From assembly GCF_020091585.1 (NCBI RefSeq), contig NZ_CP083582.1, positions 2,976,001 through 3,040,000 on the forward strand: a stretch of 64,000 bases of DNA, written 5' to 3'. A program made the position numbers and the translations under genes. Positions 48,468 through 61,126 of the stretch are shown piece after piece; positions within the stretch are counted from its first letter, which is position 1, and each line of letters starts with the position of its first letter. The DNA is from Kovacikia minuta CCNUW1 (GTDB lineage: Bacteria > Cyanobacteriota > Cyanobacteriia > Leptolyngbyales > Leptolyngbyaceae). Under the pieces are notes generated by a model. The model saw only the letters and a program-made list of their open reading frames with translations. It did not search any database and had not been told where the DNA came from.

Positions 48468-48888
48468 CCAGCCAAGCAGTCTGTCATACTTCTGCACAGG
48501 CGAAACGCGAAATAGCCACCTTACAGCCAGTTTCATTTGGATTAACCCCACCCCCCTTCACCAGACTGGGGCTTGCTGATCTAAAAACCGCGATAAATTC
48601 ATCCCTCTCCTTTCCCCAACAGGTCTGCCCTCTTCCATCTGTATTTCCCTCGCTAAACATATTAAAGCTTAAGGTTTGTTACCCATCTAAACCTTTCCTA
48701 AGAGAGATGTAACACCATCTGTTTCTCTCGAAAGACAGATAGGTGTTTTGTACCCACCTCTCTAAAATGGATGAAATACGATCGCCTCAAGCCTTGCCGG
48801 ATCTGAGTCGTTAAGTTTGTGCAACTATTTCCCGTCTGCTGCATTGACCTGACCACTCCTGCTCACACCCCACATCCAAAGGTTCGCC
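48468..48888. other. gene-free leader of the giant kinase gene
   Basis: 421 bp with no recognisable gene. There are no long repeats; it presumably contains the promoter of the downstream signalling genes. Confidence 0.4.
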
Positions 48889-51800
48889 ATGTCAACTGCC
48901 CAAGCCACCAACGACACTGAGAGTCTCGATCTAAAACAGCTTTTGAAGATTTTAAGCGAGGTCAAAAAAGGGGATTTTTCCGTTCGGATGCCCAATGATC
49001 AGACGGGTATCGCCGGGAAAATTGCCGATACCCTGAATGACATTATTGAGCGGAACGAACAGATGACCGCTGAACTAGAGCGGATCAGCACCGTCGTTGG
49101 TAAAGAGGGCAAGATTAATGAACGAGCTTCTTTGGGAGGAAATGCCAGGGGTTCCTGGAAGGCGTCTGTGACTTCAATTAATACTCTGATCACCGATCTG
49201 GTGCAGCCGACTGCCGAAACGGCGCGGGTACTGCGGGCGGTGGCAAATGGAAATTTGACTCAGACGGTGGCGATCGAAATCGATGGCAGACCGCTACAAG
49301 GGGAGTTCCTGCAAACGGCCCACGTGGTTAATACAATGGTGGATCAGCTTAACTCTTTTGCGTCTGAGGTGACGCGGGTGGCGCGGGAAGTGGGAACTGA
49401 AGGCAAACTGGGGGTGCAGGCACAGGTGCCAGGAGTTGCCGGAACCTGGAAGGACCTGACCGATAGTGTGAACTCGATGGCAGGTAACCTGACCGCCCAG
49501 GTGCGCAACATTGCAGAAGTGACGACAGCGGTAGCAAATGGTGATTTGTCCAAGAAAATTACCGTTAATGTAAAGGGCGAAATTCTGGAGCTAAAAAACA
49601 CGATTAACACAATGGTGGATCAGCTCAACTCCTTCGCTTCAGAAGTGACACGGGTGGCGCGGGAGGTGGGAACCGAGGGCAAACTGGGGGTGCAGGCGCA
49701 GGTGCCAGGAGTTGCCGGAACCTGGAAGGATCTGACGGATAACGTGAACTTGATGGCAGGCAACCTGACCGGGCAGGTGCGCAACATTGCGGAAGTGGCA
49801 ACGGCGATCGCCAACGGCGACCTCTCAAAGAAAATTACCGTCGATGTTAAAGGTGAAATTTTAGAACTCAAAAACACGATCAACATCATGGTGGATCAGC
49901 TCAACTCCTTCGCTTCAGAAGTGACACGGGTGGCACGGGAAGTGGGCGCAGAAGGCAAACTGGGCGGGCAGGCACAGGTGCGGGGTGTTGCCGGAACCTG
50001 GAAAGATCTGACCGACAGTGTGAACTTCATGGCAGGCAGTTTGACTGACCAGGTACGAAACATTGCCGAAGTGACCACCGCTGTGGCAAACGGCAATCTC
50101 TCAAAGAAAATTACCGTCGATGTCAAAGGTGAAATTTTAGAACTCAAGAACACCATCAATATCATGGTGGATCAGCTCAACTCCTTTGCTTCTGAGGTAA
50201 CGCGGGTGGCGCGGGAGGTGGGAACCGAGGGCAAACTGGGGGTGCAGGCGCAGGTACCAGGGGTTGCCGGAACCTGGAAGGATCTGACGGATAATGTAAA
50301 TTTGATGGCAGGCAACCTGACCGGGCAGGTGCGGAACATTGCGGAAGTGACGACGGCGGTGGCAAATGGTGACCTCTCCAAAAAGATCACCGTGGATGTG
50401 AAGGGCGAAATCCTGGAGCTGAAAAACACGATCAACACGATGGTGGATCAGCTCAACTCCTTTGCTTCAGAAGTGACGCGGGTGGCACGGGAAGTAGGCG
50501 CAGAAGGCAAACTGGGCGGACAGGCGGAGGTGCGGGGTGTCGCCGGAACCTGGAAAGACCTGACCGACAGTGTGAACTTCATGGCAGGCAGTTTGACTGA
50601 CCAGGTACGGAACATTGCGGAAGTGACGACCGCCGTGGCAAATGGCGACCTGTCCAAAAAGATCACCGTGGATGTGAAGGGCGAAATCCTGGAGCTGAAA
50701 AACACCATCAACATCATGGTGGATCAGCTCAACTCCTTTGCTTCTGAGGTAACGCGGGTGGCGCGGGAAGTGGGAACCGAAGGCAAACTGGGGGTACAGG
50801 CGGAGGTGCGGGGTGTTGCCGGAACCTGGAAAGACCTGACCGACAGTGTGAACTCGATGGCAGGCAACCTGACCGCCCAGGTACGGAACATTGCGGAAGT
50901 GACGACCGCCGTGGCAAATGGCGACCTGTCCAAAAAGATCACCGTGGATGTGAAGGGCGAAATCCTGGAGCTGAAAAACACGATCAACATCATGGTGGAC
51001 CAGCTTAACTCCTTTGCTTCTGAAGTAACGCGGGTGGCGCGGGAAGTGGGAACCGAAGGCAAACTGGGGGTGCAGGCGGAGGTGCGTGGCGTCGCTGGCA
51101 CCTGGAAAGACCTGACCGATAACGTGAATTCGATGGCAGGTAACCTGACCGCCCAGGTACGGAATATTGCGGAAGTATCGACAGCGATCGCGAATGGCGA
51201 CCTGTCCAAGAAAATCACCGTGCAGGTAAAGGGCGAAATTCTGGAACTGAAAAACACGATCAACACGATGGTGGATCAACTCAGTTCCTTCGCCTCTGAA
51301 GTAACGCGGGTGGCGCGGGAAGTCGGTTCTGAAGGCAAACTGGGGGTGCAGGCAGATATACGCGGCGTTGCCGGAACCTGGAAAGACCTGACCGACAGCG
51401 TCAACTTCATGGCAGGCAGTTTGACCGCCCAGGTGCGGCACATCGCTACCGTGACGACCGCCGTAGCAAACGGCGACCTGTCCAAAAAGATCACCGTGGA
51501 TGTGAAGGGCGAAATCCTGGAGCTGAAGAATACCATCAACACGATGGTGGATCAGCTCAACTCCTTCGCCTCTGAAGTAACGCGGGTGGCGCGGGAAGTG
51601 GGAACCGAAGGCAAACTGGGGGTGCAGGCGGAGGTGCGGGGTGTTGCCGGAACCTGGAAAGACCTGACCGACAGTGTGAACTCGATGGCAGGCAGTTTGA
51701 CCGCCCAGGTGCGGAACATTGCGGAAGTGACGACCGCCGTGGCAAACGGTGACCTGTCCAAGAAGATCACCGTGGATGTGAAGGGCGAAATCCTGGAACT

Positions 51801-54800
51801 GAAGAACACCATTAATACAATGGTGGATCAGCTGAGTGCCTTTGCTTCTGAAGTAACGCGGGTGGCGCGGGAGGTGGGAACCGAAGGAAAACTGGGGGTA
51901 CAAGCCTACGTGCGAGGCGTTGCGGGCATCTGGAAAGACCTGACCGATAACGTAAACTCGATGGCAGGTAACCTGACCGCCCAGGTACGAAACATCGCGG
52001 AAGTGACCAAGGCGGTGGCAAACGGCGACCTCTCCAAAAAGATCACCGTGGATGTGAAGGGTGAAATTTTGGATCTGAAGGACACCATTAATACAATGGT
52101 GGATCAGCTCAACTCCTTTGCTTCTGAAGTAACGCGGGTAGCCCGTGAGGTAGGAACCGAAGGGATTCTGGGAGGGCAGGCGGACGTAAAGGGCGTTGCC
52201 GGAACCTGGAAAGACCTGACCGACAGTGTGAACTCGATGGCAGGCAACCTGACCGCCCAAGTGCGGGGCATCGCGAAAGTGGTAACGGCAGTAGCAAATG
52301 GGGACCTGAAGCGAAAACTGATGTTGGAAGCCAAGGGTGAAATTGAAACCCTGGCGGATACGATCAACGAAATGACCGACACCCTGGCAACCTTTGCCGA
52401 TCAGGTGACCACAGTGGCACGCGAGGTGGGAATTGAAGGGAAACTGGGGGGGCAGGCAAAAGTGCCCGGTGCATCGGGAACCTGGCGTCACCTGACCGAC
52501 AACGTGAACGAATTGGCAGCCAACTTAACCACTCAGGTACGGGCGATCGCGGAGGTTGCCACCGCTGTGACCAAGGGCGATTTAACCCGCTCGATCGCCG
52601 TTGCCGCCGAGGGTGAAGTGGCGATCCTGAAGGACAATATCAACCAGATGATTGCCAACCTGCGCGAAACCACACAGAAGAACACCGAGCAGGACTGGCT
52701 CAAAACCAACCTGGCGAAGTTCACCCGCATGTTGCAGGGGCAACGCGATCTGGAAACGGTTTCCAAGCTCATCCTGTCCGAACTAGCACCGCTGGTTTCG
52801 GCACAGCATGGCGTCTTCTACCTGATGGAGATGAGCGAGGATCATCCCCCCTACCTGAAGTTACTCAGCACCTACGCCTACCGCGAACGCAAGAATCTGG
52901 CAAACCGCTTCCAGTTGGGTGAGGGGTTGGTCGGTCAATGTGCGCTGGAAAAAGAACGGATTCTAATTACCGAAGTCCCCCATGATTACATCAAGATCAG
53001 TTCCGGCTTAGGGGAAGCGACACCACTCAATGCAGTCATATTGCCTGTTCTGTTTGAAGGTCAGGTAACTGCGGTAATTGAACTAGCATCCTTCCGTCGC
53101 TTTAGCGAAATTCACCTGATGTTCTTCGATCAGTTGACGGAAAGTATCGCGATCGTCCTCAACACGATCGCTGCCAGCATGAGAACGGAGGAACTGCTGA
53201 AGCAATCCCAATCCCTGGCAGAAGAACTGCAAACGCAACAGAAGGAACTGACCGAAACCAACAAACGGTTGGAACAACAAGCCCAATCTTTGAAGGCATC
53301 GGAAGACCTGCTGAGAAATCAACAGGAACAGTTGCAGCAAACCAATGCCGAGTTGGAAGAAAAAGCCGAACTGCTGGCATTGCAAAACCGGGAAGTGGAA
53401 CGCAAGAATCGCGAGATTGAGCAAGCCAAACGCTCTCTGGAAGAGAAAGCCGAACAACTGGCACTCACGTCCAAATACAAATCCGAGTTTCTGGCTAACA
53501 TGTCCCACGAACTGCGGACTCCACTCAACAGCTTGCTGATTTTAGCCCGGTTGCTATCCGAAAACAGTGAGCGTAACCTGACCCAAAAACAGGTCGAGTA
53601 TGCCCAAACCATCCATTCCTCCGGGCACGATTTGCTGGAGTTAATCAACGACATCCTTGATCTGGCGAAGATCGAATCGGGCACGATCGCCATCAATATC
53701 GATTCGACCAAGTTTACCGATTTGCAAGAGCAAACCGAACGCACCTTTCGCCAGGTTGCCCAGGACAAAAATCTGAACTTCTCAATTCGCCTGGATCAGC
53801 ACCTGCCCCCGACTCTCCATACCGACTCAAAGCGACTTCAGCAAGTGTTGAAGAATCTGCTGTCGAACGCCTTCAAATTCACAGAGCAGGGACAGGTCGA
53901 TCTGAGCATCAGCATCGCCACCGGAGGCTGGAGTCCGGATCATAAGATCCTCAACCGTGCAGATCAGGTGATTGCCTTTGAAGTGAAGGATACGGGCATT
54001 GGAATTGCGGCTGAAAAACAACAGGTCATTTTTGAAGCCTTCCAACAGGCAGATGGCACCACAAGCCGGAGATACGGTGGCACGGGTCTGGGCTTGTCCA
54101 TTAGTCGGGAAATTGTCCGGCTCCTGGGTGGACAAATTCAGTTGGTCAGTGAAGTGGGGGTAGGCAGCACCTTTACCCTGTATCTGCCGCAAACCTACCA
54201 TCCCCCAGAGGAGCCAAAGTCCAGGGAAGATTCCAGCTACCTGTTCAAACGCTCTGGCACATCCGATTCGCCGCTGCACCTGTCCCAAACCCTGACAACG
54301 GCAAATACTCGCACCCAGACGATCGATCTGTTGCTGGAGAATGAACTGGAGGACGATCGGGAAATCATTCAGACGGATGACCACACCCTGTTAATCATCG
54401 AAGATGACCCCAAGTTCGCCCGGATTCTGCTGGACATGGTGCGGGAGCAAGGCTTTAAAGGACTGGTGGCATTGCGGGGAGATGTCGGTCTGGCGATGGC
54501 GCAGGAATTCAAACCGGCGGCGATCGTACTGGACATTCGTCTACCCGTGCTGGATGGTTGGATGGTGCTGGATCGGCTCAAGCACGACCCCAGTGTTCGC
54601 CATATTCCCGTTCACATCATGTCCGTTGAAGATGGCTTGCAGCGTGGGTTGCACCAGGGCGCGATCGCCTATTTGCAAAAACCCATCACCAGCGAAGCCC
54701 TAGGGAATGCCCTCAGCGCCATCAAAGAGTTTGTTGAGCGCCCCATGAAAAACCTGCTGATTATTGAGGGAAGCGGCATTCAACGGCAAAAAATTGTGGA

Positions 54801-55551
54801 CTTCATTGGGAATAACGACATTATCAACACGGCAGTGAGCAGCGGTGCAGAAGCCCTGGAAACCCTGCGGTCAAATCGGTTTGATTGCATGGTTCTGGAT
54901 CTGGAACTGCCCGACATGAGTGGATTTGATCTGCTTGATCAGATCAAGCAGGAACTCAGCCCCAACTTCCTGCCAATTATTATTTACACCAGTCGGGAGT
55001 TGACTGCCCAGGAAACCACCCAACTGCAACAGGCATCTGAGGCGATCGTGATTAAAGATGTCCATTCTCCGGAACGACTCATCGACGAGATGGTACTATT
55101 TTTGCATCGCGTTCAGGCAAATCTGCCGTTCCATACACAGCAAGTGTTGGAACAGATTCAGCACCATGATCCAACCCTGGCAGGCAAAAAAGTGCTCATC
55201 GTCGATGATGATGTTCGCAACATTTTTGCCCTCACCAGCCTGCTGGAGCAGTATCAAATGCAGGTTCTTTACGCCGAAAACGGCAGAGATGGGATTGCCA
55301 TGTTGCAAAACAATTTCGATATTCACCTGGTGTTAATGGACATCATGATGCCAGAAATGGATGGCTACGAAACCACCCAGGCGATCCGTCAAATCGGTCA
55401 GTTTGCCACACTGCCCATCATTGCCCTGACAGCAAAGGCAATGCAGGGCGATCGGGAAAAATGCCTTGCTGCCGGAGCCACTAACTATATCCCCAAACCT
55501 GTCAACACGGAACAACTTCTGTCGTTGATGCGGGTTTGCCTTCATCAATGA
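48889..55551 (+). CDS. poly-HAMP hybrid histidine kinase with GAF and three receiver domains
   Basis: 2220 residues, no membrane segment, cytosolic. The N-terminal HAMP-like segment (1-147) is followed by twelve HAMP repeats of exactly 92 residues (148-1251), as in fungal Nik1-type osmosensing kinases. Next come a GAF domain (about 1280-1425), a coiled coil (about 1430-1520) and HisKA with His1540 in [16 protein letters not shown]. HATPase_c shows VKDTGIGIA and [13 protein letters not shown]. Three receivers follow: REC1 from about 1830, Asp1882; REC2 from about 1955, Asp2004; REC3 from about 2100, Asp2151. REC2 has IIEGSG where the acidic pair should be, so it is probably weak or dead. It starts at ATG 48889. 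Confidence 0.93.
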   Translation: MSTAQATNDTESLDLKQLLKILSEVKKGDFSVRMPNDQTGIAGKIADTLNDIIERNEQMTAELERISTVVGKEGKINERASLGGNARGSWKASVTSINTLITDLVQPTAETARVLRAVANGNLTQTVAIEIDGRPLQGEFLQTAHVVNTMVDQLNSFASEVTRVAREVGTEGKLGVQAQVPGVAGTWKDLTDSVNSMAGNLTAQVRNIAEVTTAVANGDLSKKITVNVKGEILELKNTINTMVDQLNSFASEVTRVAREVGTEGKLGVQAQVPGVAGTWKDLTDNVNLMAGNLTGQVRNIAEVATAIANGDLSKKITVDVKGEILELKNTINIMVDQLNSFASEVTRVAREVGAEGKLGGQAQVRGVAGTWKDLTDSVNFMAGSLTDQVRNIAEVTTAVANGNLSKKITVDVKGEILELKNTINIMVDQLNSFASEVTRVAREVGTEGKLGVQAQVPGVAGTWKDLTDNVNLMAGNLTGQVRNIAEVTTAVANGDLSKKITVDVKGEILELKNTINTMVDQLNSFASEVTRVAREVGAEGKLGGQAEVRGVAGTWKDLTDSVNFMAGSLTDQVRNIAEVTTAVANGDLSKKITVDVKGEILELKNTINIMVDQLNSFASEVTRVAREVGTEGKLGVQAEVRGVAGTWKDLTDSVNSMAGNLTAQVRNIAEVTTAVANGDLSKKITVDVKGEILELKNTINIMVDQLNSFASEVTRVAREVGTEGKLGVQAEVRGVAGTWKDLTDNVNSMAGNLTAQVRNIAEVSTAIANGDLSKKITVQVKGEILELKNTINTMVDQLSSFASEVTRVAREVGSEGKLGVQADIRGVAGTWKDLTDSVNFMAGSLTAQVRHIATVTTAVANGDLSKKITVDVKGEILELKNTINTMVDQLNSFASEVTRVAREVGTEGKLGVQAEVRGVAGTWKDLTDSVNSMAGSLTAQVRNIAEVTTAVANGDLSKKITVDVKGEILELKNTINTMVDQLSAFASEVTRVAREVGTEGKLGVQAYVRGVAGIWKDLTDNVNSMAGNLTAQVRNIAEVTKAVANGDLSKKITVDVKGEILDLKDTINTMVDQLNSFASEVTRVAREVGTEGILGGQADVKGVAGTWKDLTDSVNSMAGNLTAQVRGIAKVVTAVANGDLKRKLMLEAKGEIETLADTINEMTDTLATFADQVTTVAREVGIEGKLGGQAKVPGASGTWRHLTDNVNELAANLTTQVRAIAEVATAVTKGDLTRSIAVAAEGEVAILKDNINQMIANLRETTQKNTEQDWLKTNLAKFTRMLQGQRDLETVSKLILSELAPLVSAQHGVFYLMEMSEDHPPYLKLLSTYAYRERKNLANRFQLGEGLVGQCALEKERILITEVPHDYIKISSGLGEATPLNAVILPVLFEGQVTAVIELASFRRFSEIHLMFFDQLTESIAIVLNTIAASMRTEELLKQSQSLAEELQTQQKELTETNKRLEQQAQSLKASEDLLRNQQEQLQQTNAELEEKAELLALQNREVERKNREIEQAKRSLEEKAEQLALTSKYKSEFLANMSHELRTPLNSLLILARLLSENSERNLTQKQVEYAQTIHSSGHDLLELINDILDLAKIESGTIAINIDSTKFTDLQEQTERTFRQVAQDKNLNFSIRLDQHLPPTLHTDSKRLQQVLKNLLSNAFKFTEQGQVDLSISIATGGWSPDHKILNRADQVIAFEVKDTGIGIAAEKQQVIFEAFQQADGTTSRRYGGTGLGLSISREIVRLLGGQIQLVSEVGVGSTFTLYLPQTYHPPEEPKSREDSSYLFKRSGTSDSPLHLSQTLTTANTRTQTIDLLLENELEDDREIIQTDDHTLLIIEDDPKFARILLDMVREQGFKGLVALRGDVGLAMAQEFKPAAIVLDIRLPVLDGWMVLDRLKHDPSVRHIPVHIMSVEDGLQRGLHQGAIAYLQKPITSEALGNALSAIKEFVERPMKNLLIIEGSGIQRQKIVDFIGNNDIINTAVSSGAEALETLRSNRFDCMVLDLELPDMSGFDLLDQIKQELSPNFLPIIIYTSRELTAQETTQLQQASEAIVIKDVHSPERLIDEMVLFLHRVQANLPFHTQQVLEQIQHHDPTLAGKKVLIVDDDVRNIFALTSLLEQYQMQVLYAENGRDGIAMLQNNFDIHLVLMDIMMPEMDGYETTQAIRQIGQFATLPIIALTAKAMQGDREKCLAAGATNYIPKPVNTEQLLSLMRVCLHQ
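49330..52641 (+). repeat. twelve tandem 276-bp HAMP-coding repeats
   Basis: Unit starts are spaced by exactly 276 bp (11 intervals from 49330 to 52366). Each begins with N-(T/I)-M-V-D-Q-L and contains KLG(V/G)QA...[11 protein letters not shown] and a DLSKKITV core. Repeats 2 and 4 share [11 protein letters not shown], and repeats 3 and 5 share [11 protein letters not shown], showing that a two-unit block (552 bp) was duplicated. The last two repeats are the most divergent. Confidence 0.92.
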
Positions 55552-55719
55552 GAATTAGGAATTGAGAATTATGAATTCAGTAGGGCTGATGCAGATTATT
55601 GGTAATTGGATCTTGCCCCCATTACCAATTACCAAACCAGTTCTAATTGGTTTTTTCCAAATTAAGGATGATAAGTTAATTCTTAATTCTTAATTCTTAA
55701 TGCCTAATTTCTCCATCCA

Positions 55720-58700
55720 ATGCTCAACAAATTCAGAATTAGAACCAAAATCGGGGCAGGGTTTGCCACTGGTGTGGTGATCTCGGCAGCGATCGGACTC
55801 TTTATTTACAAAAGTGCTACCCAGGCGATAGAAGCTGCCCATTGGGAAACCCATACTTATAAGGTTCTCACCGACCTTGAGAATCTGATGTATCGCCTGA
55901 AGGATGCTGAGGTTGGGCAACGGAATTATCTAATCACGGGCAACGAGCAGTATTTAGAACCCTTGAATTCTATCAATCAGGAACTCAATCAAAACCTGAC
56001 AAATCTTCGCCAATTGACCAAGGACAATCTCCAACAGCAGCAGTTTTTAAATCAATTAGAACCCCTGGTCAAAGGGCGCTTACAAACGTTAGAAAAAGTT
56101 GCTCAAGTTCGTCGAACCCAGGGATTTGCCGCCGCTACTAATCCAGTGTCACTCAAACAGGGAATTGATCAGGCAGAGGCTATTCGCAGGCTTGCCCAGG
56201 AGATGCGAAATAAAGAACAAAAATTGTTAGAACAGCGCACCGAACAATCCAATGCGGCAACGCAGCAAATGCTGTATAGCATTTCAATTGGGATTCCGCT
56301 CTATGCGGTGCTGCTGGGCCTGATTGGGTTTTTCCTGACCCGCAACATTGCCAACCCCCTCAGAAATATTTCCGCTGCTGCCGAACGCATCGCAGCCGAT
56401 GATTTGCTCAGTTCATCTGCCCGTGGACGATCGCAATGATGAGATTGGCACCCTCTCCCAAACCTTCAACCAGATGGTTGCGAACCTGCGAGAAAACAGG
56501 CAGCAAACTGCGGAACAGGATTGGCTCAAAACCAATCTGACCAATTTCACCCAAATGCTTCAGGGGCAACGGGATCTGGAAACTACCGCCAAGCAAATTT
56601 TGTCTGAACTGGCTCCTCTGGTTGCGGCACAGCATGGGGTGTTTTACCTGATGCAATCCGATGGCAGCCTTACCCCATCCCTGAAACTGCTGAGTGCTTA
56701 CGCCTATCGAGAACGCAAACATCTGGCAAACCAGTTTCGCCTGGGAGAAGGTCTGGTTGGGCAATGTGCGCTGGAAAAGGAACAAATTTTGCTGACTGAA
56801 GTCCCCCAGGACTATATCAAAATTAACTCCGGCTTAGGGGAAGCGACGCCATTAAATGTGGTGGTGTTGCCTGCGGTATTTGAAAACCAGACGATCGCCG
56901 TAATTGAGTTGGCCTCCTTTCAACGGTTTAGTGAGATTCAACTGACCTTTTTGGATCAACTGATGGTGAATCTGGCGATCGTCCTCAACAATATGATCGC
57001 CAACCAGAAAACGAAAGAATTGCTGGAAGAATCCCAAACCCTTACGGAAGAACTGCAAACCCAACAGGAAGAACTGACCGAACGAAATCAACGTCTAGCA
57101 GAACAAGCAAAAACTTTGAGAGAGTCAGAACAACTCCTAAAAGAACAACAGGAAGAATTGCAGCAAACTAATGAGGAGTTAGAGGAGAAAACGGAGTTAT
57201 TGGCGCTGCAAAATCGGGAAATGGAGCGCAAAAACAAAGAGTTGGAAGAAGCAGGAGCTTCCCTGGAAGAAAAGGCGAACCAACTGACGCTCACCTCCAA
57301 ATATAAATCCGAGTTTCTGGCGAATATGTCCCATGAACTCCGAACTCCCCTCAACAGTTTATTAATTCTGGCCCGGTTACTGTCTGAAAATGGAGAGGGA
57401 AACTTATCCCAAAAACAAACGGAGTATGCCCGCACCATTTACTCCGCTGGCAACGATCTATTAGCGCTGATTAATGACATTCTCGATCTGACCAAGATTG
57501 AAGCAGGGATGATGTCCGTCGATGTCAATCGGACTTTGTTTACCGATATCAGTGGGCATCTGGAACAAACCTTTCGTCAGATTGCCCAAGACAAAGGGCT
57601 GGAGTTTACCATTCACCTGGATGCTAACTTGCCATCGGCGATCGATACTGATCCAAAACGCCTCCAGCAGGTGTTAAAAAATCTACTGGCAAATGCGTTT
57701 AAGTTTACCGATCGCGGTCAAATTGCCCTGTCAATTTCTCCAGTGTCCCACGGTTGGAGCTTCGACCAGACTGCCCTGAATCAGGCGGAAACAGTCATCG
57801 CCTTCGCCGTTCAGGATACGGGCATTGGCATTGCCCCCGATAATCAGCAAATGATCTTTGAAGCTTTTCAGCAAGCAGACGGCACCACCAACCGCAAATA
57901 TGGAGGCACCGGGTTGGGCTTATCCATCAGCCGTGAACTTGCCCATTTACTGAGTGGTGAAATTCGCCTGGTCAGCCAACCGGGGGTAGGGAGTACCTTT
58001 ACGCTTTACTTGCCACAGGCTGTAGAGAAGACAGAGGGAAGCACTCAACCCCCAGTTCTCAGTTCTCAGTCCCCAGCTTCAATTCACAATCCAAAATCCA
58101 AAGTCCAAAATTCTGTCCCAACTCAAAACTTAGAACTCAAAACTCAAAACTCTTCCTCATCCCTCATCCCCCACCCCTCACTCCTTACCGAAAACCCCCT
58201 ACAGGACGATCGCAACACCCTCCAACCTGACGATCACAGCCTGTTAATTATTGAAGATGACTTAAACTTTGCCCGAATTTTGCTGGACATGGCACGCCAC
58301 CATGGCCTTAAAGGACTGGTGGCACCCCGGGGAGATGTTGGTTTGGCGATGGTTCAAGAGTTCAAGCCAACCGCCATCATGCTGGATATTGCCTTACCAG
58401 GTATAGACGGTTGGCAAATTCTCGATCGCTTGAAGCATGACCCCAGTTGCCGCCACATTCCAATCCATGTCATGAGCGTAGAAGAAGGGCAACAACGGAG
58501 TTTGCATCAGGGTGCGATCGCCTATCTCCAAAAACCAGTCAGCAGCGAAGAAGTGACTCGAGCGCTGACCTCACTCAACGAGTTTATCGATCGTCCTGTG
58601 AAGAATCTGCTGATTGTGGAAGATGACAACCTTCAACGCCATAGTTTGGTTGAACTAATTGGAAATGGAGATGTGGTCAGCACCGCCGTTGGCACCGGCG

Positions 58701-59404
58701 CAGAAGCCCTGGAAGCCTTACAATCGAGCCATTTTGACTGCATGGTGCTAGATCTGGGATTGCCGGATATGAGCGGTTTTGAGTTAATTGAGCAGATCAA
58801 ACAACAACCCAGTTTGGGTTACCTGCCGATCATTGTTTACACCGGCAAGGATCTCAGCCACCGGGAAGAAACCGAACTGCGCCGCATCTCTGACACGATC
58901 ATCGTCAAAGGGGTGCGCTCCCCAGAACGGCTTCTGGACGAAACGGCTCTGTTTCTCCATCGCGTTCAGGCAAGCCTGCCCGAACCCAAGCGGATTGTGC
59001 TAGACCAACTGAGGCAAAACGATCCGGTTCTGGCAGGCAAAAAAGTGTTGATCGTAGACGATGATGTCAGAAATATCTTTGCTCTCACCAGTCTCCTAGA
59101 GGGCTATCAGATTCAAGTGTTCTACGCCGAAAATGGGCAGGATGGCATCGCAGCCCTGCAAGCCAACCCCGACATTGATGTGGTGTTAATGGATGTCATG
59201 ATGCCCGAAATGGACGGCTACGAAACCACCCGTGCCATTCGCCAGAACAAGCAGTTCTCTTCCCTACCCATCATTGCCCTGACGGCAAAAGCAATGCAGG
59301 GCGATCGCGAAAAATGTATCGAAGCTGGAGCCTCAGATTACATCACCAAACCCGTGGATACCGAGCAATTACTTTCCTTACTCAGGGTGTGGCTGTATCA
59401 GTAG
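55720..59404 (+). CDS. CHASE3-HAMP-GAF hybrid histidine kinase with three receivers, one frame break
   Basis: A membrane segment, CHASE3-like extracytoplasmic domain (YRLKDAEVGQRNYLITGNEQ, LEPLVKGRLQTLEKVAQV), second membrane segment (YAVLLGLIGFFLTRNIANPL) and HAMP. At about 56407 one surplus base separates ERIAADDL from SVHLPVDDRNDEIGTLSQTF. Then GAF, coiled coil, HisKA ([16 protein letters not shown]), HATPase_c and three RECs, all closely similar to the upstream kinase. Unlike it, REC2 here keeps the acidic pair (LIVEDDNLQRHSLVEL). A repeat-derived linker (PASIHNPKSKVQNSVPTQ...) at 58030-58195 separates the ATPase from REC1. The span is 3n+1. Confidence 0.9.
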
Positions 59405-59692
59405 GAAGGGTGTCGGGTGTCGGGGGGGAAGAGTTTTAATTTTTAATTCTTAATTTTTAATTGACCCTACAGTCTCCGCATCTCCGTGTCTTCCCATCTC
59501 CGTGTCTCCTTCCCCTTCTTCCCTCTGACTGCTTCTTCAAATTTCTGTCTTTAGATAGTTGAGTCCCACTCTGAATGCTTTTATTTTTGATTAAGTCTAC
59601 TTTTGGCATACGCCTTGCGGATGGGGACATGTCCATCATTTCCATACCTTATAACTACAAGATGAACGTGAAATTTTTATATTGATTTTCAT
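59405..59692. other. gene-free spacer
   Basis: 288 bp with TTTTTAATT and TCTCCGTGTCT units near 59430-59515. Nothing else recognised; an ATG at 59662 begins MNVKFLY and then stops in that frame (see the CheR entry). Confidence 0.4.
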
Positions 59693-60550
59693 TTGTCTAC
59701 CCCACACCCCACATCCCACACTCCACGCCCTACCCCCTCTCCCGACTTGGAGGAAATCGAAATTCAACTCCTACTTGAGGGAGTGTATCGTTTGTATGGT
59801 TTTGACTTTCGCAATTATGCTCCATCTTCTCTCAAACGACGGGTTCGCAACCTTATGGAAGCTGAGGCACTAAGCAGCATTTCAGCCTTACAGGATCGAG
59901 TCCTGCATGATACCAGTTGCATGGAGCGATTTCTGCTGGGGGTAACGGTTCACGTTACCGCCATGTTTCGAGATCCCGGTTTTTTTGTCCGGTTCAGAAA
60001 TCAGGTTGTTCCACTTTTGTCTACCTATCCGTTTATCCGCATCTGGCATGCAGGTTGCTCTACGGGACAGGAAGTTTACTCGCTGGCAATTTTGCTACTA
60101 GAGGAAGGGTTGTATCACCGCTGTCGTATTTACGCCACGGATATGAATGAGCGGGTACTGCAAAAAGCAAAAAGTGGGATTTATCCATTGGAACTGATGC
60201 AGGAATACACACAGCTTTACCTTAAAGCAGGGGGTAAACGCTCTTTCTCAGAGTACTATACCGCTGCCTATGACAATGCCGCTTTTCGTGCCTCACTCAG
60301 AGAGAACATCATTTTTTCCCAGCACAACCTGGCAACCGATCATTCATTTAACGAATTCCATGTGATTCTGTGCCGGAATGTCCTGATTTATTTTGATCCG
60401 GTTCTGCAAAAACGAGTTCACCAACTGTTTTACGATAGCCTTTGTCCTTTGGGTATTCTGGGTTTAGGTCGTCAGGAAACGCTTAGACTAACCCCCTATG
60501 AACCGCACTACGAAGAATTGGGCGATCGCATCTATCGGAGGCTGCATTAA
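59693..60550 (+). CDS. CheR-family protein-glutamate methyltransferase
   Basis: S-adenosylmethionine-dependent methylation of receptor-type glutamates. CheR motifs: RLYGFDFRNYAPSSLKRRVR, TVHVTAMFRDPGFFVRFRNQ, IRIWHAGCSTGQEVYSLAI, RIYATDMNERVLQKAKSGIY and FHVILCRNVLIYFDPVLQKR. It is a stand-alone CheR without TPR repeats. The start is uncertain. TTG 59693 reads repeat DNA (TPHPTSHTPRPTP). Alternatively, ATG 59662 (MNVKFLY) would join this frame after one surplus base (DFHLSTP...). The stop TAA overlaps the cheB ATG by one base. Confidence 0.9.
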   Translation: MSTPHPTSHTPRPTPSPDLEEIEIQLLLEGVYRLYGFDFRNYAPSSLKRRVRNLMEAEALSSISALQDRVLHDTSCMERFLLGVTVHVTAMFRDPGFFVRFRNQVVPLLSTYPFIRIWHAGCSTGQEVYSLAILLLEEGLYHRCRIYATDMNERVLQKAKSGIYPLELMQEYTQLYLKAGGKRSFSEYYTAAYDNAAFRASLRENIIFSQHNLATDHSFNEFHVILCRNVLIYFDPVLQKRVHQLFYDSLCPLGILGLGRQETLRLTPYEPHYEELGDRIYRRLH

Positions 60551-61122
60551 TGGCGTTTGAGATCATCGTCATTGGCACCTCTCTGGGTGGGTTGAGTGCC
60601 CTCAGAGTGCTGCTAGGTAGCTTGCCCCGAGACTTTCCCCTGGCAATCGCTGTTGTTCAGCATCGCTACAAAGACTTCAACAACAGCCTAAGCTCCTTCT
60701 TACAGCAATTTCTTTCCCTGCCTATTAAAGATGTGGAAGACAAAGACCCCATCCAACCTGGGAAAATTTATCTAGCTCCAGCAGACTATCATTTGTTGGT
60801 TGAACCGGGTTATTTCTCGCTTTCTATTGATGAACCCGTTTCTTTTGCCCGTCCCTCGATCGATGTTTTGTTTGAGTCCGCCGCAGACACCTACCGAGAC
60901 CGGACAGTGGGAATTGTTTTGACTGGAGCAAATCATGACGGAGCGCGGGGCTTAAGCAGCATCAAAACAGCCAATGGTTTGACGATTGTACAGGACCCCG
61001 CCTCAGCGGAAAGTAACATAATGCCCCTGGCAGCCATTGCCGCGACCTGCGTTGACGCCATTTTGCCGCTGGCTGAGATTGCCCCCTATCTAATGAACCG
61101 TTGTGCTTCTGTCCGGAGTTGA
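60550..61122 (+). CDS. CheB-type protein-glutamate methylesterase domain, no receiver
   Basis: Removes methyl groups added by CheR. The catalytic triad is visible: Ser in IVIGTSLGGLSALRVLLG, His in AIAVVQHRYKDFNNSLSSFL, Asp in IVLTGANHDGARGLSSIKTA. 190 residues. It lacks the N-terminal receiver of classical CheB, and the REC domains of the neighbouring kinases may supply regulation. It overlaps cheR by one base, and the next kinase begins 4 bp after its stop, so the three are almost certainly one operon. Confidence 0.92.
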   Translation: MAFEIIVIGTSLGGLSALRVLLGSLPRDFPLAIAVVQHRYKDFNNSLSSFLQQFLSLPIKDVEDKDPIQPGKIYLAPADYHLLVEPGYFSLSIDEPVSFARPSIDVLFESAADTYRDRTVGIVLTGANHDGARGLSSIKTANGLTIVQDPASAESNIMPLAAIAATCVDAILPLAEIAPYLMNRCASVRS

Positions 61123-61126
61123 GTCT

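Noticed and set aside
50467-52491. A 674-codon open frame on the - strand across the HAMP repeats
   Set aside because: It is a shadow produced by the repeated codons of the + strand kinase: it repeats with the same 276-bp period, has no start context and shows no protein-family character.
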